From: DATNPX01 sp036702975 | GTDB lineage: Bacteria; Cyanobacteriota; Vampirovibrionia; Obscuribacterales; Obscuribacteraceae | Length of the DNA stretch: 64,000 nt | NCBI GenBank assembly: GCA_036702975.1 | Contig: DATNPX010000006.1 | Coordinates: forward strand, 186,001-250,000 | Direction of reading: 5' to 3' | Shown here: piece by piece, positions 25,290-34,454 of the stretch | Layout of the letters: the number at the start of each line of letters is the position of its first letter | How positions within the stretch are numbered: position 1 is the first letter of the stretch | Notes under the pieces: generated by a model | Databases searched by the model: none | What the model saw: only the letters and a program-made list of their open reading frames with translations | What the model was told of the DNA's origin: nothing | Position numbers and translations under genes: made by a program

Positions 25290-25895
25290 GTGAAACTCAA
25301 AATCTCGCGTCGCCGCTTTAACGAACTTGCAGTCGCTTCCGCGGCTCTAGCAACTGTGGGCGAATTTTCGAAAGCGCTTACCGGCGAAGAGGCGGCTGCT
25401 AGCGCCTTTACTGCCATCGATAGTGGTGTCAATGCCGTTCACTGCAAGTTTAAGGTGAACGGTTTGGAACACTCAATGCGACTTGATCCGCGTGTCACCT
25501 TGTTAGATATGCTGCGCAACCGCCTCGATCTCACGGGCAGCAAGAAGGGGTGTGATCACGGACAGTGCGGTGCCTGTACTGTTTTGGTGAACGGACGACG
25601 CGTCAATTCTTGTCTGAGTCTTGCTGTTATGCATGACGGTGATGACATTGTCACCATCGAAGGTCTGGCTAGGGGAGAGCAGTTGCATCCAATGCAAGAA
25701 GCTTTCATCGAGCACGATGGATTTCAATGCGGTTATTGTACGCCAGGCCAGATCATGTCGGCAGTTGGACTTCTCTCTGAAAAGTGTGGATCCACTGATG
25801 CTGACGTGAGCGAATGTATGAGCGGAAACCTCTGTCGATGCGGCGCTTATCCGAACATTTTGGCAGCGATTCAGGAAGTGAGAGGTATGAGCTAA
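25290..25895 (+). CDS. paoA: Aldehyde/xanthine oxidase family [2Fe-2S] subunit, Tat-exported (PaoA-like)
   Basis: From the GTG at 25290 (TTGGAG 8 nt upstream) the product is 201 residues. It begins with a twin-arginine type signal (SRRRFNELAVASAAL). It carries two [2Fe-2S] clusters: the plant-ferredoxin type in KKGCDHGQCGACTVLVNGRR with a later Cys, and the C-terminal pair QCGYCTPGQ and GNLCRCG. It passes electrons from the molybdenum site towards FAD. PaoA of E. coli is about 229 residues with the same plan. An ATG at 25224 would add 22 polar residues but lies in a repeat. Its TAA overlaps the next ATG by one base. Confidence 0.9.
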   Translation: MKLKISRRRFNELAVASAALATVGEFSKALTGEEAAASAFTAIDSGVNAVHCKFKVNGLEHSMRLDPRVTLLDMLRNRLDLTGSKKGCDHGQCGACTVLVNGRRVNSCLSLAVMHDGDDIVTIEGLARGEQLHPMQEAFIEHDGFQCGYCTPGQIMSAVGLLSEKCGSTDADVSECMSGNLCRCGAYPNILAAIQEVRGMS

Positions 25896-26878
25896 TGAAG
25901 CCAGTAACCTACAAACGTGCAATGAAAAGCGAAGAAGCGATCTCATCTGCTTCGGCGAGTCACAGCTGCTATCTAGCAGGTGGCACTACCCTTGTTGATC
26001 TTATGAAGCTCGATATAGTAGCGCCCGAGCATCTGATCGACATAAACAAGTTGAGTCTTGCTGATATCGAATTGAAAAATGACGCTATAAGAGTCGGTGC
26101 ATTGGTAAAAAATAGCGACTTGGCTCATCACGCGCTCATTCTGGAGCACTTTCCTGTGCTTTCGCAGGCATTGCTTTCGGGAGCATCACCGCAACTTAGA
26201 AACATGGCCACTGTAGGCGGCAACATCATGCAGCGCACACGTTGCTACTATTTTCGTGATACGACATTGCCCTGCAACAAACGTGAGCCAGGAACGGGGT
26301 GTCCGGCGATCGGCGGGCACAATCGGATTCATGCAATTCTCGGCGGCAGCGACAAGTGCATCGCCGTCAATCCTTCTGATATGTGTGTGGCATTGGCCGC
26401 TCTTGATGCCAGTTTGAACACGGTCGGCCCCTTAGGTAAGAAGACTATACCTCTCGTCGATTTTCACGTTGCCCCTGGTGAACATCCTGACGTTGAAACC
26501 GTGCTTGACAAAGGCGCTTTGATTGAATCTATCACCATTCCTCTGCATCCTCGCAACAAGCGCTCTCACTATCTCAAAGTGAGAGACCGCGCTTCTTACG
26601 CCTTCGCTCTGGTATCGGTAGCGGTGGCACTGGAGCTTGACAGTGGAGGGGTGATTAAATCCGCTCGCATCGGTTTGGGTGGTGTTGCCACTAAGCCTTG
26701 GCGTGCCTTAGAAGCTGAAAAATTTCTGGTTGGGAAAAAGGCTGGTCGCGATATCTATAAGAGAGCGGGCGAAGCAGCCGTTATCGGTGCAAAGACTTAT
26801 GAGCACAATGCCTTCAAAGTGGAACTGACGAAGCGAGTCGTTGTGCGAGCTCTTGAGAAAGCGGAGGCGATCGTATGA
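25895..26878 (+). CDS. paoB: Molybdo-enzyme FAD-binding subunit (PaoB-like)
   Basis: From the ATG at 25895, which shares one base with the upstream stop, the protein has 327 residues. It shows the FAD-binding segments YLAGGTTLVDLMKLD and RNMATVGGNIMQRTRC of the CO dehydrogenase flavoprotein family. It also has four further Cys (in TRCYYF, LPCNKREPGTGCP and DKCIAV), matching the extra [4Fe-4S] cluster of PaoB. The subunit accepts electrons from PaoA and delivers them to an acceptor. The ORF frame extends 27 codons upstream inside paoA, but the coupled start is clearly better. Its TGA overlaps the paoC ATG. Confidence 0.9.
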   Translation: MKPVTYKRAMKSEEAISSASASHSCYLAGGTTLVDLMKLDIVAPEHLIDINKLSLADIELKNDAIRVGALVKNSDLAHHALILEHFPVLSQALLSGASPQLRNMATVGGNIMQRTRCYYFRDTTLPCNKREPGTGCPAIGGHNRIHAILGGSDKCIAVNPSDMCVALAALDASLNTVGPLGKKTIPLVDFHVAPGEHPDVETVLDKGALIESITIPLHPRNKRSHYLKVRDRASYAFALVSVAVALELDSGGVIKSARIGLGGVATKPWRALEAEKFLVGKKAGRDIYKRAGEAAVIGAKTYEHNAFKVELTKRVVVRALEKAEAIV

Positions 26879-29124
26879 GCGATGATAAGCGGCTTGATAA
26901 TGCCTTGAGTAAAGGGGCTCCTTCTGGTGTAAGTGTTCTTGGTCAACCAGTCAATCGAGTCGATGGACGATTGAAAGTCACTGGTCGAGCCAAGTATTCA
27001 GCAGAGTTTCAGTTGCCGAATATGACTTACGCCGTTCTCTTGCAGTCGACTATCACCAAGGGGCGTATTTTAGAGGTCGATATCAGCGCGGCCGAGAAGC
27101 AGCCTGGTGTGATCAAGATCATTACATATAAGAACGCACCCAAGCTAAATGAAACTAAGAGCGGCTGGGAGAACGGTATGAGTCTCCTGCAAGACGATAA
27201 GGTTTTGTACAACAGGCAGAACATTGGTGTCATAGTGGCAGAAACATTCGAAGCTGCACGCGATGCAGCACCGCTTGTGGTCTTTAAATATGCGCCGGAA
27301 AAGTTCGATGTTGTAATGCGCAACGAACCCGAACTGTTAGTGACGCCAGCTCCTCAGTTTGGGCGCTTGCCTGACAATAAGAGAGGTGATATTGACCAAG
27401 GTTTAGCTCAGGCTGCCGTAAAAATATCGGAAACCTACACTACTCCAACAGAAAATCATAATCCAATGGAACCACATGCCACCACGGCCAATTGGAATGG
27501 AGACCGTCTGGTGGTATACGATTCCTCTCAGGGCATCTTTGGCGAGCGGCAAAAGTTAGCGACAATTTTTGGCATGCCAGTCGAAAGCGTTCGTGTCATA
27601 AGTCACTTCATAGGTGGTGGTTTTGGCTGCAAAGGCTCGGTATGGTCACACGTCCCCTTGTGCGCTATGGCTGCCCGTGAAGTTGGTCGACCCGTGCGAC
27701 TGGTTCTTTCGCGGGCTAATAATTACGGTCCGGTCGGATTTCGTCCGGCCACCATTCAGAATGTGACGATCGGGTCAGACAAAAACGGCAAGTTTACGGT
27801 GATTCGTCACAGCGGCATCAACCAGTCGGCGCATGTGGATGATTTTACTGAGCCTACCGGTAGTACCACGAATTTTCTCTACTCTTGTGCCAATGTCGAG
27901 ACAACTCAGCGCTTGTTACGTCTGGACAATGGAAAACCGACATTCATGCGTGCCCCCGGAGAGTCTACTGGTTCATTTGCCCTCGAATCGGCAGTCGATG
28001 AACTGGCATACAAGTTGAATATCGACCCGATCGAATTGCGCATGAAAAATTATGCTGAAAAAGACGAAAGCAGAAACGTCCCTTACTCGAGCAAAGCGCT
28101 GGCTGAATGCTACAAGCAGGGAGCTGAGCGCTTCGGTTGGTCTAGGCGCAATCAAGCACCACGTTCAATGCGAGACGGCAACGTTTTAATCGGCTGGGGA
28201 ATGGCTTCGGCTACATACCCGGTTCACAGAATGCAGAGTAGCGCTCGTGCCACCATTCTCGAGAACGGGTCTGCACTGATTCAGGCTGGCTCCCAGGACA
28301 TCGGCACCGGCACTTACACGGTTATGACCCAGATAGCCTCAAATGCGCTGTCTTTACCGATGAAACGTGTTCAATTCGAATCGGGAGATACCAAGCTACC
28401 GGCGACCGCAGTTTCGGGTGGTTCAACGACGGTCAGCAGTACAGGGTCGGCTATTAAATTAGCATGCGATGATGTCTTGGACAAACTGACGGATCTTTGT
28501 CTAAAGGATTCCGGCTCCCCTCTTTATGGGCTCCTTAAAGAGAAGGTGGTTTGTCGTGATGGGGGCTTGTGTAGCGTTGAGGACGAGAACAAGAAAGAGA
28601 GCTTTGCACAGATATTGAGCAGAAGCAAACTTAAATCAATTGAAGGCTTCGCCAAAAACGATCCTGAAGAAGAGAGCAAGAATTATTCCATGCATTCATT
28701 TGGTGCTCACTTCGCGGAGGTACGAATAGATCCCGAACTTGGCAGTATTCGCGTTAGTCGATTTGTCACCGCTATTGGTGCGGGACAGATCATCAACGCG
28801 AAAACGGCTCGTAGCCAGCTCAATGGCGGTGTTATTGCTGGCATAGGTATGGCACTGCTGGAAGAGACCTTAATGGATAAGGAACACGGTCGCGTGCTCA
28901 ACGCAGACCTCGGCGAGTATCATGTTCCTGTTCATGCAGACATACCCGTAATTGACGCTTTCTTCGTCAATGAGGTAGATCACATCATCAATCCGGTCGG
29001 TGCTAAGGGCATCGGTGAAATCTCGATCGTAGGTGTTGCGGCTGCAGTGGCTAATGCCGTTTATCATGCAACTGGTGTTCGCGTGCGCGAGCTGCCGATT
29101 ACCCTGGACAAGGTGCTCACATAG
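26875..29124 (+). CDS. paoC: Molybdopterin-binding catalytic subunit of aldehyde oxidoreductase (PaoC-like)
   Basis: The 749-residue large subunit has the xanthine oxidase fold in two parts. The N-terminal a/b hammerhead is QPVNRVDGRLKVTGRAKYSAE. The molybdopterin-binding part includes HFIGGGFGCKG, MRAPGESTGSFALES and QAGSQDIGTGTYTVM. The catalytic Glu lies in GAKGIGEISIVG near the C-terminus. With PaoA and PaoB it forms a heterotrimer that oxidises aldehydes, or related aromatic substrates, by hydroxylation. It would be exported folded with the Tat signal of PaoA. The exact substrate cannot be told. ATGA overlap with paoB shows coupling. Confidence 0.93.
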   Translation: MSDDKRLDNALSKGAPSGVSVLGQPVNRVDGRLKVTGRAKYSAEFQLPNMTYAVLLQSTITKGRILEVDISAAEKQPGVIKIITYKNAPKLNETKSGWENGMSLLQDDKVLYNRQNIGVIVAETFEAARDAAPLVVFKYAPEKFDVVMRNEPELLVTPAPQFGRLPDNKRGDIDQGLAQAAVKISETYTTPTENHNPMEPHATTANWNGDRLVVYDSSQGIFGERQKLATIFGMPVESVRVISHFIGGGFGCKGSVWSHVPLCAMAAREVGRPVRLVLSRANNYGPVGFRPATIQNVTIGSDKNGKFTVIRHSGINQSAHVDDFTEPTGSTTNFLYSCANVETTQRLLRLDNGKPTFMRAPGESTGSFALESAVDELAYKLNIDPIELRMKNYAEKDESRNVPYSSKALAECYKQGAERFGWSRRNQAPRSMRDGNVLIGWGMASATYPVHRMQSSARATILENGSALIQAGSQDIGTGTYTVMTQIASNALSLPMKRVQFESGDTKLPATAVSGGSTTVSSTGSAIKLACDDVLDKLTDLCLKDSGSPLYGLLKEKVVCRDGGLCSVEDENKKESFAQILSRSKLKSIEGFAKNDPEEESKNYSMHSFGAHFAEVRIDPELGSIRVSRFVTAIGAGQIINAKTARSQLNGGVIAGIGMALLEETLMDKEHGRVLNADLGEYHVPVHADIPVIDAFFVNEVDHIINPVGAKGIGEISIVGVAAAVANAVYHATGVRVRELPITLDKVLT

Positions 29125-29140
29125 ATCAGAGGAGCGTTCG

Positions 29141-29728
29141 ATGGCTGCGAAAAAGATATTGATGCTCGTTGGTGACTTCGTTGAAGACTATGAAGCGATG
29201 GTGCCTTTTCAGATGCTTGTGATGGTTGGCCATCAGGTGCATACAGTGTGCCCTGGAAAGAAGAAAGGCGACCACGTCAAAACAGCGATTCACGATTTCG
29301 AAGGCGATCAAACCTATTCTGAGAAACCGGGGCATCGGTTTGCTATCAATTTTGACTTCGATGCGGTAAAGGCAAAAGACTACGACGCGCTCGTTATTCC
29401 GGGCGGGCGTGCACCAGAATACCTGCGTTTAAATGAAAAAATAGTCAGCATAGTAAAAGAGTTCTTCCAAGAGAAGAAGCCAGTCGCCTCTTTGTGCCAC
29501 GGGCCGCAGATTTTGGCTGCTGCAGATGTCCTGAAGGGCGTAAAGTGTACAGCTTATCCGGCAGTGAAACCGGAGATCGAGCGGGCTGGCGCGAATTGGG
29601 CAGAACCAGCCGCTGATGCCAGTAATGCCTATACGGATGGAAACCTCGTCACAGCAGTTGCATGGCCTGGCCATCCGGAATGGATCAAGCAATTTTTGGT
29701 CTTACTTGGCAGTAAGATAGAGGCATGA
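29141..29728 (+). CDS. DJ-1/PfpI family protein
   Basis: The ATG at 29141 follows GAGGAG by 7 nt; a longer frame to 29033 runs inside paoC and is rejected. The 195-residue product has the DJ-1/PfpI fold: MLVGDFVEDYEAMVPFQML with the conserved Glu, then ALVIPGGRAPEYLR. The nucleophile elbow is SLCHGPQILAA with the reactive Cys, and GNLVTAVAWPGHPEW follows. Family members act as glyoxalases, deglycases, proteases or redox chaperones. Set between an aldehyde oxidoreductase and its maturation factor, a role in handling reactive aldehydes is plausible but inferred. It overlaps the XdhC gene by ATGA. Confidence 0.9.
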   Translation: MAAKKILMLVGDFVEDYEAMVPFQMLVMVGHQVHTVCPGKKKGDHVKTAIHDFEGDQTYSEKPGHRFAINFDFDAVKAKDYDALVIPGGRAPEYLRLNEKIVSIVKEFFQEKKPVASLCHGPQILAAADVLKGVKCTAYPAVKPEIERAGANWAEPAADASNAYTDGNLVTAVAWPGHPEWIKQFLVLLGSKIEA

Positions 29729-31029
29729 AAGAGACTGAGTCCATTCTCCAGTTGTACAGGAGCTCGAAAGAGCGCCGTGTGCCGATGGCACTGGCAACTG
29801 TGGTCAACAAGTCTGGTTCGGCGTACCGGCGCCCCGGGGCGCGTATGCTTGTTGCCGCTGATGGGCAGTCGGCGGGAAGCATTAGCGGTGGTTGCATTGA
29901 ACGCGACCTTATTGAGCGGGCATCTGAACTTAGCACTTGGGATGCGCCTCGCCTTCTAACTTATCGTGCCGAACATGGTGATCCTTATGATTTCGGGTCA
30001 GGCTGTGAAGGCATTATTTATACGCTGGTTGAGCCATTGCGCCTGGATGTTCCTGTCGATAGCGTTCTCAACTCCGATATATTTTCCGCTCATCGAAACT
30101 CACAAAACGCTGCCAGTGCGTTCGTTGATCCGATTGAGGTTTTGGAGACCGTGCACCGCAATCGGTGTATCGCTTATTCTGCCACTGTTTTTTCCGCGCC
30201 CGAAAAGAGTCGAGACATGGTCGGTCGGCGTGTCGTTCAGTTCCACGATGGTGCTGCGGCCGTCGGTGGTGCATTTGATAATTCAGGATTGTTTGTCGAA
30301 ATTATGATTGCCTCGACAAAACTCTTCTCTAAAGGTCCAGCTTTTACGAAATTCATTGATACAGCTGAGGGAACCTTCGGAGTTTTCTTTGAAAAAATAG
30401 AGCCACCCATAAAGCTGGTCATATTTGGTGCTGGTGACGATGCGCTGCCATTGTCGGCTCTCGCAAGTGTACTGGGGCTTGCTCATTCAATTGTCGACCA
30501 CAGACCCGGACTAATGTCAGAAGAGCGGTTCCCGGCTGCCGAACAATTGCTGCGCCTGCGTCCTGAGCAGTATCCTTTACGTCTCAGCATCGATCAATTT
30601 ACTGCCTGCGTCGTTATGCACCACAACTACGACAGCGACAAAGAAGTTGTGCGTTTTCTTTTGGAAGGAAGTACCACGCCTTATATTGGGGTGCTTGGCC
30701 CTAAGCGCAGAAGTATGCGCATATTGAGCGAAATCAAGCAAAGTCGTTCCGCCGATATTATCGATTCTCGACGCTCCAGCCTATTCGCTCCCGTGGGGCT
30801 CGATCTCGGCGCTGAAACTCCTGAAGAGATTGCTCTTTCAGTAATCGCCGAAATTACTGCCTACTTCAAGAACAAGGCTGCGCACTTGTTGCGCGATAAA
30901 GATGGACCGATCCATGACGCGTTCGATAGGGGCAACAGTGATGGAGATGACCGAGAACTAGTCGGGACCAGTGACGGATTTGACGATGGTGGTTCGGTCG
31001 AGTACGTTCACCTGCAATGTCGAATATAG
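29725..31029 (+). CDS. XdhC family molybdenum-cofactor insertion factor
   Basis: The 434-residue protein has the XdhC/CoxI N-terminal domain (VPMALATVVNKSGSAYRRPG, then AGSISGGCIERDLIERA with the conserved Cys) and a C-terminal Rossmann domain (KLVIFGAGDDALPLSALA). XdhC and PaoD bind molybdenum cofactor, promote its sulfuration and insert it into xanthine-oxidase-type enzymes. An Asp/Gly-rich tail of about 40 residues follows the Rossmann domain. It overlaps both neighbours (4 nt with the DJ-1 gene, 13 nt with the MocA gene), so it is part of one long operon. Confidence 0.93.
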   Translation: MKETESILQLYRSSKERRVPMALATVVNKSGSAYRRPGARMLVAADGQSAGSISGGCIERDLIERASELSTWDAPRLLTYRAEHGDPYDFGSGCEGIIYTLVEPLRLDVPVDSVLNSDIFSAHRNSQNAASAFVDPIEVLETVHRNRCIAYSATVFSAPEKSRDMVGRRVVQFHDGAAAVGGAFDNSGLFVEIMIASTKLFSKGPAFTKFIDTAEGTFGVFFEKIEPPIKLVIFGAGDDALPLSALASVLGLAHSIVDHRPGLMSEERFPAAEQLLRLRPEQYPLRLSIDQFTACVVMHHNYDSDKEVVRFLLEGSTTPYIGVLGPKRRSMRILSEIKQSRSADIIDSRRSSLFAPVGLDLGAETPEEIALSVIAEITAYFKNKAAHLLRDKDGPIHDAFDRGNSDGDDRELVGTSDGFDDGGSVEYVHLQCRI

Positions 31030-31604
31030 CCATCGTCATTCTGGCCGCCGGTAGTTCCAAGCGAATGGGGCAACCGAAGCAGAAGCTCAATATCGGTGGT
31101 AAGACGTTTTTGCAAAACGCCATCGATGTCGCTTCCTTGACCAGCTGTAGCGTCGTACTGGTGGTGGTGCAGTCGCTTGAAGCTGCAGATGCTTTTAAAA
31201 TTCCTACGAATGTGCGTCTTTTAGTTAATGCCGATTATGCGGCTGGCATGGCTACTTCGATCAAGGTGGCAGTCAATGTTCTTGAGAGCTACGAAAATAT
31301 AGATGCACTTATGATTATGAATTGCGATCAACCGAGAATCAGTACACCTGATTTGCAGCAACTGATTGATGTCTACAAACCTGGATGCATAGTGGCTTCT
31401 ACTTTTGGTGGCACCATCGGTTCTCCAGCACTGTTCGATAGACGATTCTTTCCAGAATTGCAACTATTGCAGGGCGACCGTGGAGCCAAGTCGGTTATCC
31501 TTCAAAATAAAAGCAGATTGATAGAGGTGTCGATGCCTGGTGCTCAAGTCGACGTCGACACGCGAGAAGACTACGAGGCACTTTTTCCTCAAATATTGGA
31601 ATGA
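31017..31604 (+). CDS. mocA: MocA-like molybdenum cofactor cytidylyltransferase
   Basis: The 195-residue protein has the nucleotidyltransferase signature ILAAGSSKRMGQPKQKL at its N-terminus. ALMIMNCDQPRIS (metal Asp) and GSPALFDRRFFPEL follow. MocA converts Mo-molybdopterin to the cytosine-dinucleotide form needed by PaoABC-type enzymes, which fits its operon. The C-terminus keeps the QVDVDTREDYEAL element typical of the family. A MobA-type guanylyltransferase is less likely given the neighbours. It is the last gene of the plus-strand operon and converges with modC with a 14-nt gap. Confidence 0.9.
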   Translation: MSNIAIVILAAGSSKRMGQPKQKLNIGGKTFLQNAIDVASLTSCSVVLVVVQSLEAADAFKIPTNVRLLVNADYAAGMATSIKVAVNVLESYENIDALMIMNCDQPRISTPDLQQLIDVYKPGCIVASTFGGTIGSPALFDRRFFPELQLLQGDRGAKSVILQNKSRLIEVSMPGAQVDVDTREDYEALFPQILE

Positions 31605-31618
31605 AAGTTTAGGCGTTG

Positions 31619-32278
31619 TCATTCAATACGAAATTCGCTGTCACTGACAGTTATTCTGTAGTCGGCCAATTCGGAAGCTTCAGTACCGGAATGAGTTATA
31701 TAAAGTATAGGCTTCATAGCGACGCGTCGAAGTTCTTTTATCGCTTCGATCATTTCGGCGCGCCCCTTATCGTCGAGGTTTGAGAAAGGTTCATCCAGTA
31801 AAAAAAGCTCTGGCTTTGCCGCAATCGCGCGAACAAGAGCGACACGCTGTGCTTGTCCCCCCGATACCTGATGTGGACGCTGATTCAGTAATTGTCCAAT
31901 GCCGAATGATTCGGCGAGTTCGGTCAATCTTGAATTCATTTCGCTATTTCGCATGTTCTGCATGGCATACAAAATGTTTTCCCGCACAGTCATGTGTGGG
32001 AACAGACTGGGACGCTGCAGTACGTATCCTATGCGCCTCTTTTGCGGTGGCATGAGCGTGCGCGTCTCTGAATCAAAGAAGACACTGGAGCCAAATTTTA
32101 TTGTTCCTTTAGTTGGGTTGTTTAGACCGGCAATGCAATCGAAAACAGTGGTTTTGCCGCAGCCTGAAGGACCCATAAGTACACCTATGCCAGGCTTGCA
32201 CACAAAACCAACGCGATATTGGTGGTTTCCTCGCGTTAGCTCAAATCTAGCTGTCAGTTCTGCACTCATGCCTACCAC
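31619..32278 (-). CDS. modC: Molybdate ABC transporter ATP-binding protein
   Basis: The 219-residue ATPase has Walker A GPSGCGKTT, Q-loop VLQRPSLFPHMTV, signature VSGGQAQRVALVRA and Walker B LFLLDEPFSNLD, with the switch His in YITHSGTEA. It powers molybdate uptake with ModB. The regulatory TOBE domain found at the C-terminus of many ModC proteins (about 350 residues) is absent, so this is the short form. The start overlaps modB by 7 nt; an ATG three codons in (32269) is an alternative. Confidence 0.9.
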   Translation of the reverse strand: MVGMSAELTARFELTRGNHQYRVGFVCKPGIGVLMGPSGCGKTTVFDCIAGLNNPTKGTIKFGSSVFFDSETRTLMPPQKRRIGYVLQRPSLFPHMTVRENILYAMQNMRNSEMNSRLTELAESFGIGQLLNQRPHQVSGGQAQRVALVRAIAAKPELFLLDEPFSNLDDKGRAEMIEAIKELRRVAMKPILYITHSGTEASELADYRITVSDSEFRIE

Positions 32279-32931
32279 TTCTGACCGAGTTTGTAGGTCA
32301 AATAGAGAATGGTGACAGACATGATAGAGAACACCACCACTAGACCCAACGCTAGATGTTCGTGATTCGACTGCGCGGCTTCATAGATAGCGAGAGGCAT
32401 TGTTTGTGTTTGACCCGGTATATTGCCAGCGAGCATAAGTGTGGCACCAAACTCTCCTATCGCTCGCGCGAATGTGAGAATACAACCAGCTAGCAGTCCT
32501 CGCCCTGCTAGGGGGAGTGTCACCTTCTGAAATGTATCTTTGAATGAGCGACCCAGAGTGTAGGAAACCTTCTCCAGATTTTGATCGACGCTCTCGAATG
32601 CTGCTCGCGACGTGCTGATCATCATCGGTAACGAGATTACGAAAGCCGCAATAACACATGCTTGCCAGGTGAAAACTGGTGAGTAGTGAAATGTCTTGAA
32701 TAGCCATGCTCCAAGCAATCCTTCCCGCCCAAGTATTTCTAGCAGGATAAATCCGACGACAGTTGGTGGCAAGAAAAACGGAAGCATGCAAAGTGCGTTG
32801 AGAAGATTCTTGCCACGAAATGTGCTGCGAGCAAAGAAATAACCTATTGTGGCACCAAAAACTGCTGCTATCAGCGTAGCCAAACTAGCTACTAGTAGTG
32901 AGAGCGTGATGGAAAACGAAGGATCTATCAA
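32272..32931 (-). CDS. modB: Molybdate ABC transporter permease
   Basis: The 219-residue protein has about five or six membrane helices. The characteristic ModB cytoplasmic coupling loop is ARAIGEFGATLMLAGNIPGQ followed by TMPLAIY. It is the membrane channel of the molybdate transporter, working as a dimer with ModC. It overlaps modA by 4 nt upstream and modC by 7 nt downstream. Length is usual. Confidence 0.93.
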   Translation of the reverse strand: MIDPSFSITLSLLVASLATLIAAVFGATIGYFFARSTFRGKNLLNALCMLPFFLPPTVVGFILLEILGREGLLGAWLFKTFHYSPVFTWQACVIAAFVISLPMMISTSRAAFESVDQNLEKVSYTLGRSFKDTFQKVTLPLAGRGLLAGCILTFARAIGEFGATLMLAGNIPGQTQTMPLAIYEAAQSNHEHLALGLVVVFSIMSVTILYLTYKLGQKW

Positions 32932-33710
32932 TTCCAGCTCTTTTCGAAATGATGCTTAGCTAAGTAAGAGTTGCCTTGGGGTGATGTTGCAAATTTCAAG
33001 AAGTCCTGAGCCAACTTTTTGTGCTCGGACCTTGAAATGCATGCGATTTCGTATTCAATAGGATCAGTTAGATTTTTCGGTATTAGAAATGGTGTGCCAA
33101 TGTCTTTCGACGTGAGGGCATCGCTTAGATAGATCATGCTGGCGTCGGCATTCCCTTGTTCCACGTAGGTGAGCAAGGCTTTGGCATTTTGTCCGAATAT
33201 GAGCGCATGCTTGGTTTTCAACCTCTCGAATATTCCAGATTTGGTTAAAGCCTGTTTGGCATAACGTCCAGCAGGTACTGTCTCCGGGTTACCGATCGCC
33301 ACCTTGCCGAAATTGCTCAAGTCGATCAAAGACTTAATTGGCTGCTCAGAGTTCTGAGATACGACGACGAGCCTGTTATAGGCAAGTGGTTTTGCCTCAC
33401 CGTCGAGAAGACCATCTCGCTTTAGCGTCTGCATCTCGACTGGACTAGCGCTCACGAAGAGATCTACAGGCGCTCCCTTTTTTACTTGTAGAGCAAGTTC
33501 ACCAGACGAAGCGCTGTTGAGAATTACGCGGACATCTTTGTGCGTTTTTTCAAAATCGTGAGCAATATCGAAAAGAGCCTCCTTCAAGCTGATAGCGGTA
33601 GACACAAGGAGGTCTTCCGCGAGGCATTGAGGAGGCATCAAGCAAAGGCACCACAAAATAAATAGCAGTGCCTTTGCCGCTGGCATGATTTTCGAGGTTG
33701 CGTATTTCAA
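32928..33710 (-). CDS. modA: Molybdate-binding periplasmic protein
   Basis: The 260-residue protein has a signal peptide (about residues 10-31, ending at CLAEDL). A type II binding-protein fold follows: LLVSTAISLKEALFDIAHDFE, VILNSASSGELALQVKKGAP and DLFVSASPVEMQTL. These Ser/Ala loops bind the oxyanion. It delivers molybdate, or tungstate, to ModB. Upstream by only 2 nt is the exported redoxin gene, so the four genes could be one transcript. The whole mod unit points towards the molybdo-enzyme operon that it serves. Confidence 0.92.
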   Translation of the reverse strand: MKYATSKIMPAAKALLFILWCLCLMPPQCLAEDLLVSTAISLKEALFDIAHDFEKTHKDVRVILNSASSGELALQVKKGAPVDLFVSASPVEMQTLKRDGLLDGEAKPLAYNRLVVVSQNSEQPIKSLIDLSNFGKVAIGNPETVPAGRYAKQALTKSGIFERLKTKHALIFGQNAKALLTYVEQGNADASMIYLSDALTSKDIGTPFLIPKNLTDPIEYEIACISRSEHKKLAQDFLKFATSPQGNSYLAKHHFEKSWN

Positions 33711-33712
33711 GC

Positions 33713-34366
33713 CTATTCGCTGTACTTAACGGAGCAACCATAGGGCTTGTTGGACGCGGCCGCGATCTTCTTGCCGGTCATGACTTCGTCGAGCGTGGCT
33801 TTGACGTAGTTGTGTGCCTTGGCGACATCTTCGACATCAGTTGACTTTATGTCGTCAATTGCACCGGCATAAACCAGCTGGTGACTCTTATCCATAATGA
33901 ACATGTTCGGAGTGGCAGTGGCACCATATTCGTGACCGACTGCGCCGGACTCATCGATGAGGTATGCGGTTCCTTTCCAACCTTCCTTCTCGAGTTGTTT
34001 TTTGATGGCGTCGTTCTCCAAATGACCTTGTTTGCCCTTGGCCGATGAGCAGATGGTGAGCCAAACTACGCCTTTGCCTGTGTACTCAGATTGCAGTTTC
34101 TGCATGTTTTTCGAATCATAGTGCTTACGTACAAATGGACAACCGAAGTTGACCCACTCCAATACGACAAATTTGCCTTTGTAATCTGCCAGAGAATGTT
34201 TGGTGCCGTCGGCATCGGGGAGAGAAAAGTCAGGTGCTTTTTTGCCTACTTCGGCTGTTTGTGCCGGTACCGGGTTTGCAGCTGAGGAGGTCTGGGCTTG
34301 TCCCAATGCGACTGCGAAAGATGACACTACTGACAGTGTCATAGCCAAGAACAGTTTACGGTTCAT
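33713..34366 (-). CDS. Exported thioredoxin-fold redoxin (AhpC/TSA-like)
   Basis: The 217-residue protein starts with a Sec signal peptide (about residues 1-29, ending SSAA). A redoxin fold follows: VGKKAPDFSLPDADGTKHSL, FVVLEWVNFGCPFVRKHYDS, AYLIDESGAVGHEYGATATP and MFIMDKSHQLVYAGAIDD. The active site is GCPF, with one peroxidatic-like Cys and no resolving CxxC pair, so it is closer to a peroxiredoxin-like or AhpC/TSA family protein than to a thioredoxin. It acts outside the cytoplasm. The spacing of 2 nt to modA is unusual for an unrelated gene. ATG choice is supported by the signal peptide. Confidence 0.88.
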   Translation of the reverse strand: MNRKLFLAMTLSVVSSFAVALGQAQTSSAANPVPAQTAEVGKKAPDFSLPDADGTKHSLADYKGKFVVLEWVNFGCPFVRKHYDSKNMQKLQSEYTGKGVVWLTICSSAKGKQGHLENDAIKKQLEKEGWKGTAYLIDESGAVGHEYGATATPNMFIMDKSHQLVYAGAIDDIKSTDVEDVAKAHNYVKATLDEVMTGKKIAAASNKPYGCSVKYSE

Positions 34367-34454
34367 TTTTCACTCCTAAAAGAGCTAAGTCTCAACTACG
34401 CCACAGCAAGCGACGTATCAAAAGCCTTGTTTAGCAAGTGATATTTTAGCCTTT

